64,000 bases of DNA from the NCBI RefSeq assembly GCF_029946505.1, contig NZ_JARZHG010000030.1:62001-126000 (forward strand). Reading direction: 5' to 3'. Below, in pieces: positions 43,101 to 51,915 of the stretch (the first letter of the stretch is position 1; every line of letters starts with the position of its first letter). Under the pieces are notes generated by a model. That model saw only the letters and a program-made list of their open reading frames with translations, made no database searches and was not told the DNA's origin. This stretch comes from Polyangium sp. y55x31. GTDB taxonomy: Bacteria > Myxococcota_A > Polyangia > Polyangiales > Polyangiaceae. The position numbers and the translations under genes were made by a program.

Positions 43101-44582
43101 CGTGAGCGCGCCGGCGATGTACGTGTACGACTCGCCGCGGAAATCCGTGCCCGGATCACCCGTGAGTTTTTCCTGTTCGTCGGTGTACTTGAGCAGCTCG
43201 ACGAACTGCCGCACGCTCGTCTCGTAGCGGAGCTGCTTGAAGTACGTCCAGGCGAGCTTGTACATCGCGACGCCGTAGACGGGCGGCTTCTTGTACTGGA
43301 GCGATCGCGTGTACGCGATCTCGGCGCGGTTCAAGCTGAAGGGACCGCCGCCGGGATCGATCTCGTTGAAGTGGTAGTCGCCGATGAGCCACCAGACCTC
43401 GGCGAGGTACCGCGGCTCCGCGCCCTCCGCGACCTTCTGCGGGATCGGCTTGCAAGCATCGGGGTACGGGTTGACGAAGACGAGCTCGTCCTCGATCGCC
43501 GGCGCCTCCGGCTCGGGCTCGGGCTCCTTCGCTTTGCCCTTCCCCTTGCCGTTCGTCTTCTTCGGCGGGGGCTGCGCAGCCTTGCGTTTCGCGGCCTCGC
43601 CGATGGGGATCGGATGCCGCGCCTCCCAGCCGAGCCAGTAGTCGCGATCGTGATCCTGCGGGAGCTTGCCGACCGTGTCGCGCGTCGGATCCTTCGGATC
43701 CGTAGGAACGGGGTACGGGTAACGGTCGTGGCAAACGAGCGACCGGAAGACCTGCTGCGCCTCGAAGATCCGCGCCGAATCGTTCAGCGCGTGGCCGAGG
43801 TAGTAGTAGACGCCGGCGAGCTCCTTGTACTGCGGGAACTCGCGGATGATGCGCTTGTAGAGCGCGATCGCGGGCCGGAGGCCGACGGCGAGATCGTCGG
43901 CGAGGTCCGTGTCCTCACGCGCACGCTCCTCGTAAAGCGCCGCGAGGCGGAACATGGCCGTGGGCGTGCTCTCGGGGTGCGCGTTCCGGCCGCTGTACGT
44001 CTCGACGAACTTTTCGAGGCGGCGGATCGCCTCCTCGCGCGCCGTCTTCAGATCCCTCTGCTCGACGTCGATCTCGCGATCGAGGGCGGCGATGACGCGG
44101 CGCCTTCGCTCTTCGTAGTGCTGCTGGATGATCCGCGTGATCGAGGAGCGGTAGTCGCGCGCGGCCTGCTCGTAGGCCGCGGCCTCTTTCTCCAGCTCCG
44201 CGAGCACCGCGACCTGCTCGGGCGTGGGAGGCGGCGGCGGTGGCGCCTGCACGCGCGGCTTGAACGCGGGCGTGGGCGGCGGGATGGGCGGCGCGCTCGC
44301 GGACGTCGCTGGAGGGGCGGACGTCGGAGGCGCGGAGGTCGGTGGCGCTGCACTCGATGGAGCCGTCGGCGTCGTGCCCGTAGGCGCCGTGGGCACCGCG
44401 GCGGTGGGCGCCGTCGGCGCGGACGTCGGCGGAGTTGTCGGCGGCGCGGCGGGCGCAGACGTCGGAGGAAACGGCTGCGGCTGCGACGCGGCGCTGCCTG
44501 CGACGCAAGTCGCCACGAGGAGCGCGAGGATCGACGACGCGCCGCGACCCGACCGCGACGAGGAACGACGAAGCACGCTCAT
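40185..44582 (-). CDS. Large periplasmic TPR protein, GltD/AgmU-like
   Basis: 1465 residues from the ATG at 44582, which overlaps the upstream stop. The signal peptide core is SILALLVATCVAGSAAS. A Pro/Thr/Ala-rich segment (about 38-110) is followed by a coiled coil (VAVLAELEKEAAAYEQAARD in parts). Long stretches of TPR-like helical hairpins run through the rest, with Lys/Glu-rich low-complexity near 385. It resembles AgmU/GltD, a large periplasmic TPR scaffold of the Myxococcus gliding apparatus, in size and in adjacency to the GltE-like gene. It lacks any catalytic motif, so it should act as a scaffold. A shorter variant could start further in, but this signal peptide is clear. Confidence 0.72.
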   Translation of the reverse strand: MSVLRRSSSRSGRGASSILALLVATCVAGSAASQPQPFPPTSAPAAPPTTPPTSAPTAPTAAVPTAPTGTTPTAPSSAAPPTSAPPTSAPPATSASAPPIPPPTPAFKPRVQAPPPPPPTPEQVAVLAELEKEAAAYEQAARDYRSSITRIIQQHYEERRRRVIAALDREIDVEQRDLKTAREEAIRRLEKFVETYSGRNAHPESTPTAMFRLAALYEERAREDTDLADDLAVGLRPAIALYKRIIREFPQYKELAGVYYYLGHALNDSARIFEAQQVFRSLVCHDRYPYPVPTDPKDPTRDTVGKLPQDHDRDYWLGWEARHPIPIGEAAKRKAAQPPPKKTNGKGKGKAKEPEPEPEAPAIEDELVFVNPYPDACKPIPQKVAEGAEPRYLAEVWWLIGDYHFNEIDPGGGPFSLNRAEIAYTRSLQYKKPPVYGVAMYKLAWTYFKQLRYETSVRQFVELLKYTDEQEKLTGDPGTDFRGESYTYIAGALTFLDFTGPAADEPFVPRSDILDLEQDPRIREQKMRVAIERVQNASLIPQDRKWTVEIYKALAAEFKELNQYRNTIEVSELILKKWPMHRDAPVMQAQIADIYDTLTGQSREGTAERAENAAKALDARTKLANYVGKTPWVEANKDDIEAIQTAERLVRGGLRRAAADHTNAGSALVNAAIQSGEQETRTKLFERALSEYRMAALGWQGVLQEDENAPDAYDSRYWLADANHMVVVIQVAMDRSPTADEVETARRTAVDVRDSNEDDKHLQPAAFMVVDTAYQALLDQYKLYKRTGGQEGIEQRTGLKIVTENDKQKVVTEELPKVVKDAVAARDEYIQRVPPASDLSTRDPQTNQDQKNSDLYAYQSAEFFFLYGNFPEARRRLEPIYAEQCGKTPFGYLAWEKLTTMANLENDVPRSRALAEAAMTKSCAVSEEQKLKETGIAQPTISRGYYVDAAAKFEKAEKMPDGPERVAAWREAAALYRVALEKAPARDEAPEAAMNGAYCYKQVGDYDQAIDMYSLFIKEYGSEANLSKLEKGDDAAKPPKPADPKRYAERVKYLKQAYDALSAAYVLFFNYRAAAETYDTISRNARFEKPARREAARSAVLLYANVGERDRVIASRNAFLNLEAPVEQKAEIDYIVASADLKAWDEKGLDEGANKAARVKAMDAMEGYYEMNRLTPAATPFLVQAAYHAAKMRKAAGDPKAFEWCRNTISAFDKFKSFAAVDGKKALGTMQADMAAECAYGVINDRLRQSWDYDAGHHRYAGVIDKVVKTYSDDLKKAGDTHFNDLQSVIKTYESRALSVAAFARQGSLYDSCRTGLYNTRPPGLKLYTDREEKLLKLAETSDREDLQETADAIRQKRREQWREARERLLNDADRAMIKFYVQAVVYARAWNVRNPEVDHAIQRLAFFTDILGDAKIRDMSQGIIDPETGQPFQYQDGMFLRTRPGMAPALQPDGLPAPLPVTLP

Positions 44583-46987
44583 TTGCCCTCCGTCTCGGGC
44601 GCGCCGCTGTCGTCGAGGACCTCGTCGAGCTCCTCCCGCAAGAGCTTCTCCTCGCGCGCTCGCTCGACGCGCAGGCTGCGCACGCGCGTCATCTGCTCCT
44701 CGCGCACCTCCCACGCCTCCTCGGTGATGCCCACGTCCGCGCGCAAGACGATGCTCCGCAGCCTGTCGCGCACGAGGCCGAAGTTCCGCATGGCCACCTC
44801 GCCCACGACGCCGCGCGCCTCCTTGTCGAGCCGCTCGAGCTCCACCTCGTATCCCACCACCGCGGCCGTCTCGCGCGCCAGGATCGCCCGCACATCCGTC
44901 GTCCTCCGCGCGACCTCGCGCTCGAGATCACTCAGCGCCGCGAACACCTTCGCGTCCGTCTCGTCACCCTTCTGCAAGATCGGCGCGACGCGCTTCGCAT
45001 AAGCCGCGAGCGACGCGCCCCCCTGCCCTGCCATCGCGAGCTGCACCTCGCGCAGGATCGCCTCGCGGTACGCCTGTCGCACCTGCGCGTCCTCGATGAA
45101 GCGCTGATCGCCGAAGCCGACCTGCATCTTGCCCGCGCCCACGAGCTTGCGCAGATCCGCGATGTGCTTGCGGTACGCCGCGAGATCCCGCTCGTGCACG
45201 GCGAGCTCCTGCTCGAACCGCGCGACCGCCGCCGGATCCCGCACGACGCCCGCCTGCGGCGCCTCGCGCAGCATGCGCCGAAGCCCGTTCACCTGCGCCT
45301 GGAGCGAGTCCACCTCGAGCGTCATGCGCTGGATCGACTGCGACGCGCCATTCCATTGCTTGAGCGCCTGCCCCTCGCGCTCCTGGAAATCCGAGTCGTT
45401 GACCGGGATCACCCCGAGCCGCTTCTCCAGCGAGCGGCGGCGCGCGCGCACCTGCCCGATCTCACCCGAGAGCGCCGAGGACTCGACCTCGTCCATGCCC
45501 TGCCCGATCGCGAGCCGCGCGAGGCCCACGCGGTTGATGAGCCCGAGCGCCTTCTCCTCGCCCGCCTTGAGCTCGGGGAAGGCGCGGACGCGGTTCGTCG
45601 AGGCGACGACCGCGTTCAGCTTCTCGATGAGATCGTTCGACTGCTGAATGAGCTCACGGCACTGCGCGATGCCCTCGATCACGGCGAACGCGGCCGGGCC
45701 GTCCTCCGCCTCGCGCGCCCACTGGATCGCCAGCGTGGGCAGGCCCGAGCTCGAATCGAGGACGTCGAGCTGCTCCTGGCTCAGCTTGTCGTAGTAGACG
45801 GCCGGATCGCTGGTCGCGCCGAGGAACGCGTCGACCCGCGCGCGCATCGGATCGTAGTTCGCGCGGACGCCCTCGTAGACCTTGAGCGATTTTTCGAACT
45901 GGCCCGCGCGGAGCATGAGATCGGCGCGGAGGAGCGAGCCGTCCGCGATGTTCTGGCTGTTCGGATCCGCGACGGAGAGGACCTCGAGGGCCCGCTGCGC
46001 GCGCTCGACGTCGCCGAGACGCACGTACACCCAGCCGAGCTCGTACAGCATCGTCCCGAACTCCGGCGAGGATCGGTCGATGTGGTTGTACGCCTCCACG
46101 GCCTGCGCCCACTGATCCGACTCGTAGAAGAGCCGCCCGATCGCGAGCCACGCCATGTCGATCACCCGCTCGTGATCGTTCGAGTCCGGCGGGAGCTGCG
46201 TGACCTTGCGGAACTGATCGATCGCCGCGACGTAGCGGCTCCGCGGCGCGCGCGGCGGCACCTCGCCCTCGGCGAGCGGGACCGGCGGCGGCGTCGCCTC
46301 CTTCACGGCCACGACGCCGAGCAGATATCCCGCCTGATGCGCGTACTCGCTCTTCGGATCGACCGACGCGAGCGCCGCCTTCGCGCCCGCCCAGTCCTTC
46401 TTCACGACGAGGCCCTTGCCCCGCGCGTACGAGATCCCGCTCGTCACCGCAGCCGGCGGCAGGCGGGTCATCGCGGCGAAGACGTCGTCGAGATGCCGGT
46501 AGTCCTTCGTGCGCATCGCGATGTCGACGAGCCGCTCGAGCGCCTTGCCCTGGTAGGACAAGAAGCGCGGCTCCTGCGCGCGATCGGTGATCTTGAAGTA
46601 GATGCGCCGCGCCGAGAGGTACTGACGCGACTGGAAGTACGTCTCGCCGAGGAGCGAGAGCGCGTCGGGGTACGCGGTCGGGTGCTCGGGGTACTTCTCG
46701 ATGATCTCGTTTAGCAGCGTCGCCGCGCGATCCCAGTCCTTCGAGCCCACGAGGAGCACCGCGTCGGCGATGCGCTGCGCAGGCGTGCGCTCGCGGCCCT
46801 TCGACTTCTGGATCGCGTCCTCGATCGCCCGCAGGCCGTTCGTCGCGATCGTGACCTGCTGCGAGGCCGTGGTGATCGCCTGCTCGGCGTCGAGCGCGTG
46901 GGCGAGGCTCGGCGCGAGGGCCGCGAAGGCCGCGACGATGCCCGCGAGGAGCGCCTTCCGCGTGCGGAAACCGCGTGTGCCGTTCAT
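44579..46987 (-). CDS. Periplasmic TPR protein of the gliding-like cluster (GltC-like)
   Basis: 802 residues, ATG at 46987. The signal peptide is LLAGIVAAFAALAPSLAHA, with mature start LDAEQA. TPR-like pairs fill the first half (WDRAATLLNEIIEKYPEHPTAYPDAL in parts, then MLYELGWVYVRLGDVERAQRAL). The second half is a long coiled coil (about 470-660) with QELAVHERDLAAYRKHIADLRKL in parts, and a charged C-terminus. A 4-bp overlap links it to the GltD-like gene, so the two are co-translated. By size and position it resembles GltC; that assignment is weaker than those of the GltE- and GltG-like genes. Confidence 0.7.
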   Translation of the reverse strand: MNGTRGFRTRKALLAGIVAAFAALAPSLAHALDAEQAITTASQQVTIATNGLRAIEDAIQKSKGRERTPAQRIADAVLLVGSKDWDRAATLLNEIIEKYPEHPTAYPDALSLLGETYFQSRQYLSARRIYFKITDRAQEPRFLSYQGKALERLVDIAMRTKDYRHLDDVFAAMTRLPPAAVTSGISYARGKGLVVKKDWAGAKAALASVDPKSEYAHQAGYLLGVVAVKEATPPPVPLAEGEVPPRAPRSRYVAAIDQFRKVTQLPPDSNDHERVIDMAWLAIGRLFYESDQWAQAVEAYNHIDRSSPEFGTMLYELGWVYVRLGDVERAQRALEVLSVADPNSQNIADGSLLRADLMLRAGQFEKSLKVYEGVRANYDPMRARVDAFLGATSDPAVYYDKLSQEQLDVLDSSSGLPTLAIQWAREAEDGPAAFAVIEGIAQCRELIQQSNDLIEKLNAVVASTNRVRAFPELKAGEEKALGLINRVGLARLAIGQGMDEVESSALSGEIGQVRARRRSLEKRLGVIPVNDSDFQEREGQALKQWNGASQSIQRMTLEVDSLQAQVNGLRRMLREAPQAGVVRDPAAVARFEQELAVHERDLAAYRKHIADLRKLVGAGKMQVGFGDQRFIEDAQVRQAYREAILREVQLAMAGQGGASLAAYAKRVAPILQKGDETDAKVFAALSDLEREVARRTTDVRAILARETAAVVGYEVELERLDKEARGVVGEVAMRNFGLVRDRLRSIVLRADVGITEEAWEVREEQMTRVRSLRVERAREEKLLREELDEVLDDSGAPETEGK

Positions 46988-47009
46988 GCGTGCGCCTTCC
47001 GGAGATCGA

Positions 47010-47939
47010 TCACTTGGCGACGCCCTGCGGCGCCGGCGCGCCCGCAGGGGCGTTCGGATCCGAGAGCCCTTGCGTGACCTTCTCGACGAACCGCACCGCG
47101 GGGCGTTCCTCGATCGGCGTGGTCACGCCGCCCTTCTCGAACGACACGATCTGCAGCGTCATCGTCTTGCCTTCGAGCGCGGTGAACGAGTGGTTCGAGC
47201 GGACCTCGAGCCGGTAGCCGCGCATGTACGAGAAGACGCCGTAGCCGTTGCCCTGCAGGTTCACGAGGACCTGCACGGTGTGATCACCGGGTGGGATCGA
47301 GCCGTTGAAGATCGGGATCTCGCCGGCCTCCGCGATCGCGCCCGTCTGATCGGTCTTGTTGTACTGGACGGCGCCGTCGAGGACGACGAGCAGGCGCGTG
47401 ATCTTGAAGGCGCCCGAGAGCTCGTTCGTGTACTTGAGGTTCGCGCGCGATCCGGCGCCGCCGCTCGACAGGATCGTGTCGCTGAGCAACGAGAGCCGCG
47501 TGTGGCTGCGGCGGATCTGCTCCTTCAGCTCGTCGATGCGTTGCTCGAGATCCCGCAGGCGCACCGCGTACGTCTGTCCGTCCATGCCGGGCGCGGGCTG
47601 CTGCGCGCCGGGGGCGGGCTGCGCGCCGGGCATGCCCGTGGGAGGCGCGGGTTGCATGCCGGGTTGCATCGGCGGCTGCGGCTGAAGACCGGGCTGCGGC
47701 TGAGGTTGCATGCCGGGTTGCATCGGCGCGGGCTGCATCGGCGGTTGCTGCACCGGCGGCGGCTGCGTGCCGGGCTGCGTCGGCGCTGCGGGGAGCGGGG
47801 TTTGGCCGGGCGGAACGGCCTGGAGCGCGCCGAGGCCTGGGGCCGGCGGTGGCGCCGTCGGGGCCTGGGCGAACGCAGGCGCCACGGTCAGCCAGGTTGC
47901 CGCGAAGGTCACGGCGAGCGTCTTCGGGAGCAATCGCAT
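47010..47939 (-). CDS. Exported proline/glutamine-rich coiled-coil protein
   Basis: 309 residues from the ATG at 47939; an in-frame ATG at 47954 is also possible. The signal peptide core is LAVTFAATWLTVAPAFA. About 100 residues of Pro/Gln/Met-rich repeats (GMQPQPQPGLQPQPPMQPGMQ in parts) precede a coiled coil (RLRDLEQRIDELKEQIRRSHT in parts, about 130-155). A beta-rich C-terminal domain follows, with LLVVLDGAVQYNKTDQTG. It is the first gene of the minus-strand block, 22 bp upstream of the GltC-like gene. The function is unknown, but operon position suggests an envelope or gliding role. Confidence 0.7.
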   Translation of the reverse strand: MRLLPKTLAVTFAATWLTVAPAFAQAPTAPPPAPGLGALQAVPPGQTPLPAAPTQPGTQPPPVQQPPMQPAPMQPGMQPQPQPGLQPQPPMQPGMQPAPPTGMPGAQPAPGAQQPAPGMDGQTYAVRLRDLEQRIDELKEQIRRSHTRLSLLSDTILSSGGAGSRANLKYTNELSGAFKITRLLVVLDGAVQYNKTDQTGAIAEAGEIPIFNGSIPPGDHTVQVLVNLQGNGYGVFSYMRGYRLEVRSNHSFTALEGKTMTLQIVSFEKGGVTTPIEERPAVRFVEKVTQGLSDPNAPAGAPAPQGVAK

Positions 47940-48365
47940 GAAGACCAACCCCATCGTCGAAGGAAGGCGGGAGGACGCGCTGTCGCCCGGCCATGCTTGC
48001 CGGCCTTCGCCAAGTGTACGTTCCGGGAGCGCGCCGATGCAACCGAGGACCCCGCGCGTCACCGGGACGTGACGTGGCGTGAATTTGCTGGCGCTCCGTA
48101 TCCGCCCCGGCGCGAGGTCTTTCCGAGGGGCCCTTCCACCCAAACTTCGCGGCTCCGCCCGTGTCCCGATCCGGTAAGGTGGCGTCGTGCAGCGACGACC
48201 CCCTCCGATCAGAACTTCGGGCCCCGTCGCGCGTCCCATGGAGCAGTTCGACGCTTGGGGCTTCGGGTCGCCTGAGGGCGCCCTTCGCCCCAAACCCCAG
48301 CTCGATCGTCGCCACGGCCCCCTTTCGCCCGCGTCCGCGGACGCGCGAGGAACGAGGAGGTGACG
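47940..48365. other. Divergent intergenic region between the gliding-like operon and the ECF sigma factor
   Basis: A 426-bp gap that must hold the promoters of both transcription units. I found no strong sigma70 match on either strand. A TGGC...TTGCT pattern at 48075-48089 is one base too short between GG and GC for a sigma54 promoter. An ECF-type promoter is possible but cannot be recognised without knowing the consensus. Confidence 0.5.
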
Positions 48366-48992
48366 ATGGCGAGCATCTCGCGCGAGGAGGTGACCGACGA
48401 GGTCCTGATGATGCGGTTCCAGGGTGGTGACCGAGCGGCGTTCGCCGGTCTCGTCCGCAGGCACAAGACGAACGTCTACAACTTCATCCTTCGCCAGGTC
48501 CGCGCGCCCCAGATCGCCGAGGATCTCGTGCAGGACGTGTTCGTCAAAATCGTGCAGAACGCGGCCGACTTCAAGCACGAGGCCCGCTTCTCCACGTGGG
48601 CCTACGCCATCGCCCGGAACGTCTGCATCGACCACCTGCGGAAGGCCGCACTACGGCGGCATCCGTCGCTGGATCAGGCCACGAGCACGGGAAGCGGCGA
48701 GGAGGGCCCGACGCTCGCCGAGCGCACGGCCGACGCGCACCCGACGGCCTCGGTCGAGCGGGTCGCGATCGGCGCCGAGCTCGGGCATCGGATCACCCAC
48801 GCCGTCGAGCGGTTGCCCCCCGAGCAACGCGAGGTCTTTCTTTTGCGGGAGATCGGCAACGTGCCGTTCAAGGACATCGCCGAGATCACCGGGGTGCCGG
48901 AAAATACCGTCAAGAGCAGGATGCGATACGCCCTCGAGCGCTTGCAGGAAGCGCTCGCCGAGTACGAGGACTACGCTCGAGCCCTGCGATAA
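48366..48992 (+). CDS. ECF-family RNA polymerase sigma factor
   Basis: 208 residues. The ATG at 48366 has AGGAGG ending 5 nt before it; the GTG at 48360 overlaps that site. Region 2 contains DRAAFAGLVRRHKTNVYNF and the core-binding/-10 recognition motif AEDLVQDVFVKIVQNA with FSTWAYAIARNVCIDHLR. An acidic linker follows, then region 4 with LPPEQREVFLLREIGNVPFKDIAEITGVPENTVKSRM (read in parts). No region 3 is present, as expected for ECF factors. Its anti-sigma gene follows 20 bp downstream. Confidence 0.94.
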   Translation: MASISREEVTDEVLMMRFQGGDRAAFAGLVRRHKTNVYNFILRQVRAPQIAEDLVQDVFVKIVQNAADFKHEARFSTWAYAIARNVCIDHLRKAALRRHPSLDQATSTGSGEEGPTLAERTADAHPTASVERVAIGAELGHRITHAVERLPPEQREVFLLREIGNVPFKDIAEITGVPENTVKSRMRYALERLQEALAEYEDYARALR

Positions 48993-49012
48993 CCGCCGGG
49001 CAAGGTGCTCCC

Positions 49013-50068
49013 ATGGATTGCCAGAAGTTCGACCAGGTCGTGATGGATGCGCTGTACGAGGAGCTCGACGAGCTCACGTACGCGGCGCTCCGCCGACACG
49101 TGGAGTCCTGCGCGCGCTGCGGCGAGGCCTGGAACGGGCTCCGCGCGACGCGCGAGGTCGCGATGCTGCCGCTCGAGGAGCCGAGCCCCGGCCTCGAAGA
49201 TCGCATCCTCGCCGCCGTGACGGACGCGCAACGCACGACGCCCTGGCACCGCAAAGCGCTGCGCGCCCTGGCCTGGGCCGGCAGCCACGCGATGCGGCCG
49301 CAGCTCGCGATGGCCGCGCTGTTTTTCCTGGTGATTGGATCGAGCCTGCTCTTGCTCCGCGCCAAACCCGGGACGGTCGGGATCACGCCGGTGCGCGTGA
49401 CGGAGCGCGGCGTTCCCGCGCCGGACGAGGGAGATCTCTCGCAAGCGGCCGCTCCGACAGAGCCCCCGCCCATGGCCGCGGCGCCCATGCCTGCCGCCGC
49501 CGAGGCCGCAGAGAGCGGGAAGAAGGGCAAGGACGACGCGGCGGACAAGGTCGCGACGAAGGACGCGGACGGCGCGGGGAAGGCGCTCGCCGAGGCGCGA
49601 GCCACGCGCGACGGCTCTGGCTGCGATGCGGCGCTCCGCCTGTACGACGACGTCGGCGCGCGTTACCCGGGCACGCCGCAAGCCGCCGACGCGATGTGGG
49701 AAGCGGCGCAGTGCCAGCGCAGCCTCGGCAACACGGATCGCGCAAGAGAGCTCTATTCCGCGCTCAAAAAGAGCGATGGGTACAAGGCGCGCGCCGAGGA
49801 AGCGCTGAAGGAGAGCGAGCCCGCGGCGCAGACGAACAACGCCGGGGGCGGCGTCATGGCAAACCGCGCCGCCGCGCCGGCTCCGGCCGCGCCTCCGGCC
49901 GCGACCTCGACGGTCGCAGGCGCGCCCGCCGGCAAGCCCGCAGCGGCCGCGCCCCTGGAAGACGAGGTGAACGCGGACAAGGCCGCGCCGGGGGGTGGCC
50001 CGGGCCGCAACGTGACCGCCGCGCCGAAACGCTCCTACCAGCCCGCCCCAAGCAACGCCGGCTTCTGA
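49013..50068 (+). CDS. Anti-sigma factor with zinc-finger domain and TPR-like periplasmic tail
   Basis: 351 residues, ATG at 49013. An N-terminal zf-HC2-type domain (MDCQKFDQVVMDALYEELDE, then HVESCARCGEAW with His and two Cys) is typical of anti-ECF factors. One transmembrane helix follows at about 100-119 (LAMAALFFLVIGSSLLLL). The periplasmic part is Ala/Pro-rich with a TPR-like pair (YDDVGARYPGTPQAADAMWEAAQ in parts), an unusual addition that could bind a signal. It should hold the sigma factor at the membrane until a signal arrives. Confidence 0.85.
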   Translation: MDCQKFDQVVMDALYEELDELTYAALRRHVESCARCGEAWNGLRATREVAMLPLEEPSPGLEDRILAAVTDAQRTTPWHRKALRALAWAGSHAMRPQLAMAALFFLVIGSSLLLLRAKPGTVGITPVRVTERGVPAPDEGDLSQAAAPTEPPPMAAAPMPAAAEAAESGKKGKDDAADKVATKDADGAGKALAEARATRDGSGCDAALRLYDDVGARYPGTPQAADAMWEAAQCQRSLGNTDRARELYSALKKSDGYKARAEEALKESEPAAQTNNAGGGVMANRAAAPAPAAPPAATSTVAGAPAGKPAAAAPLEDEVNADKAAPGGGPGRNVTAAPKRSYQPAPSNAGF

Positions 50069-50121
50069 CCAGGCCATCAACGGCCTCCCGAAACGGGGCC
50101 GCGACCCGCTAGACTCGGCGT

Positions 50122-51894
50122 ATGCGCCGATCACGCCTTTTCTTGGGCCTCGTTCCTGCCCTGCCCGTGGCCGTTGCCGTGGGCGCTTGCGCCGAGACAC
50201 CCGCCAACGTGGGCCTCGTCATGATGGCGCCCCAGGGGCTCCTCGACACGGCGACGAGCGTCACGCTCCGCGTCTTCGACAAGGGCAACGCAACGTGCAC
50301 GCCCGCGACGGGCCGCGTCGAGAACGCGCCCACGGGCGACGCCGTGCAGACGTTCGAGCTTCAGAAGAGCGGCTGCGGCGAGGGCGTCACGTGGTGCAAA
50401 GACATCGAGCTCGATCGCGACGGAGCCGAGAAGATCTTCGCCGTCACGGCCGAGGGCAGTGCAGGCGTGCTCGCCGAGGGCTGCGCGCTGGAGAAGGTCG
50501 ATCAAGACCCGCTCGAGGTGACGATCAAGGTGCAGCGGTACACGCCGCCCGCGTGCTGCAACGACGGCGCGGTCGGCACCGGCGAGCAGTGCGACCTCGG
50601 CCCCGAGAAGGCATTGGCCTGCGACGGCAGCCCCGCCGAGACATGCGGCGGCATCGCGCCGGACGCGGTTTGTCGGTGCGACTGCACGGCGCAGGAGATC
50701 CTGCTCTCCGTGAAGAACACCGTGCCACCTGCGCTCGACAACGACGGGCCAGGCACGAAGACGCACCTCGCGATGGAGTTTTGCCCGGGCATCGACGCGA
50801 CGAAAAACGCGCTGCGCACCGCATACATGAGCACCACGGGCAGCGGCGGCGGCGACATCCTGATGCGCTTCCTCGCCGCAGATCTCTACCCGATCGAAAA
50901 GCCCTACCCGCTCTCGCAGCAGATCCAGCTCCCCGCGCGCTGCACCACCCTGCCCGCGTCAGGACCCCCGCTCGTTCAGCGTGATCCTTCGCTCGCACCC
51001 GTCGGCCTGAACCACGTGGCGATCGTGTACGCGAGTGATCAGGAAGCGACGAACAACTACCACATCTACCTGAACGCCCAGAACGAGTGGGGCTGCGCGG
51101 ACACGCCTCCGCTCAAGATCAGCACGCAGGTCGGCGACGTGCAGATCCGTCCCGACGTCGCAGGCGGGCCCGAAGACGCCGCGCTCGTCGTATGGAACCG
51201 CGGCACCGGCGTCTTCGGTCGCATCTGGAAGAAGACGGGAGATCTCGAGCCGGCGATGGGCGAGATCCCGATCGCCACGAACGGCTCGGCGCCACGCGTC
51301 GCAGGCAACAAGGACGGCTGGGTGGTCGTCTACCAAGGCGCGGGCGACGGCGACGGCGACGGGATCGTCATGGTGGCCGTCAAGCCAAACGGCGAAGTCG
51401 GCACGCCGAAGCTCGTGAACGACGCGACGATGGGTCTGCAAGACCAGCCCGATGTCGCAATGCTGCCCGACGGAAAGTTCATCATCGTCTGGCACGCAGG
51501 CGGCGACATCTTCTTCCAGCGCTACAACGCAGACGGCAGCCGCGTCCCCGGCACCGAGGATCAGAAGGCCGTGAACACCACGGCTGCCGGCCTGCAACAG
51601 AACCCCAAAGTGGCCGCAGGTCTCGGCTTCTTCACGGTCGTCTGGGAGGACGAGCGCGGCACGATCGGCGCGCGCTTCATCGGAGGCACATCAGGCTTCG
51701 GCTACAACAGCGTCACAGGCCAGAACGACGCATTCGTCGCAAACATCCCCGATCCCGAGGGCACGACCGGCTCCCGCAAGGGCCCCGCAGTGGCGATCGG
51801 AGGCGCAGGCTTCGTCGCCATCGGCTGGCAGGACGACAGCCCCAGCCACTTCGGCGTGTACGTGCGCCGCTTCCCACTCCCGATCGGGCTGTAG
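50122..51894 (+). CDS. Large exported lipoprotein with beta-propeller-like repeats
   Basis: 590 residues, ATG at 50122. The lipoprotein signal ends in VAVAVGAC (Cys23). The first 200 residues include a Cys-rich domain (CCNDGAVGTGEQCDLGPEKALACDG in parts) of the type seen in myxobacterial surface lipoproteins. The last 370 residues are regular beta repeats with WNRGTGVFGRIW, GWVVVYQGAG, FIIVWHAGGDIFFQRYN and FFTVVWEDERG, consistent with a propeller. The function is unknown; a secreted or surface-displayed role is likely. Its 3' end faces the PilZ gene, with two composite repeats between. Confidence 0.72.
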   Translation: MRRSRLFLGLVPALPVAVAVGACAETPANVGLVMMAPQGLLDTATSVTLRVFDKGNATCTPATGRVENAPTGDAVQTFELQKSGCGEGVTWCKDIELDRDGAEKIFAVTAEGSAGVLAEGCALEKVDQDPLEVTIKVQRYTPPACCNDGAVGTGEQCDLGPEKALACDGSPAETCGGIAPDAVCRCDCTAQEILLSVKNTVPPALDNDGPGTKTHLAMEFCPGIDATKNALRTAYMSTTGSGGGDILMRFLAADLYPIEKPYPLSQQIQLPARCTTLPASGPPLVQRDPSLAPVGLNHVAIVYASDQEATNNYHIYLNAQNEWGCADTPPLKISTQVGDVQIRPDVAGGPEDAALVVWNRGTGVFGRIWKKTGDLEPAMGEIPIATNGSAPRVAGNKDGWVVVYQGAGDGDGDGIVMVAVKPNGEVGTPKLVNDATMGLQDQPDVAMLPDGKFIIVWHAGGDIFFQRYNADGSRVPGTEDQKAVNTTAAGLQQNPKVAAGLGFFTVVWEDERGTIGARFIGGTSGFGYNSVTGQNDAFVANIPDPEGTTGSRKGPAVAIGGAGFVAIGWQDDSPSHFGVYVRRFPLPIGL

Positions 51895-51915
51895 GACTCC
51901 CTCACAGGCGCTTCG

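Noticed and set aside
48075-48089. TGGC...TTGCT pattern resembling a sigma54 (-24/-12) promoter upstream of the ECF sigma gene
   Set aside because: The distance between the GG and GC dinucleotides is one base short of the strict sigma54 spacing, and the conserved A after TGGC is missing.
48161-48430. An open frame across the sigma factor start as an extra gene
   Set aside because: It overlaps the sigma gene and its Shine-Dalgarno, and its Arg/Pro-rich content is typical of shadows.
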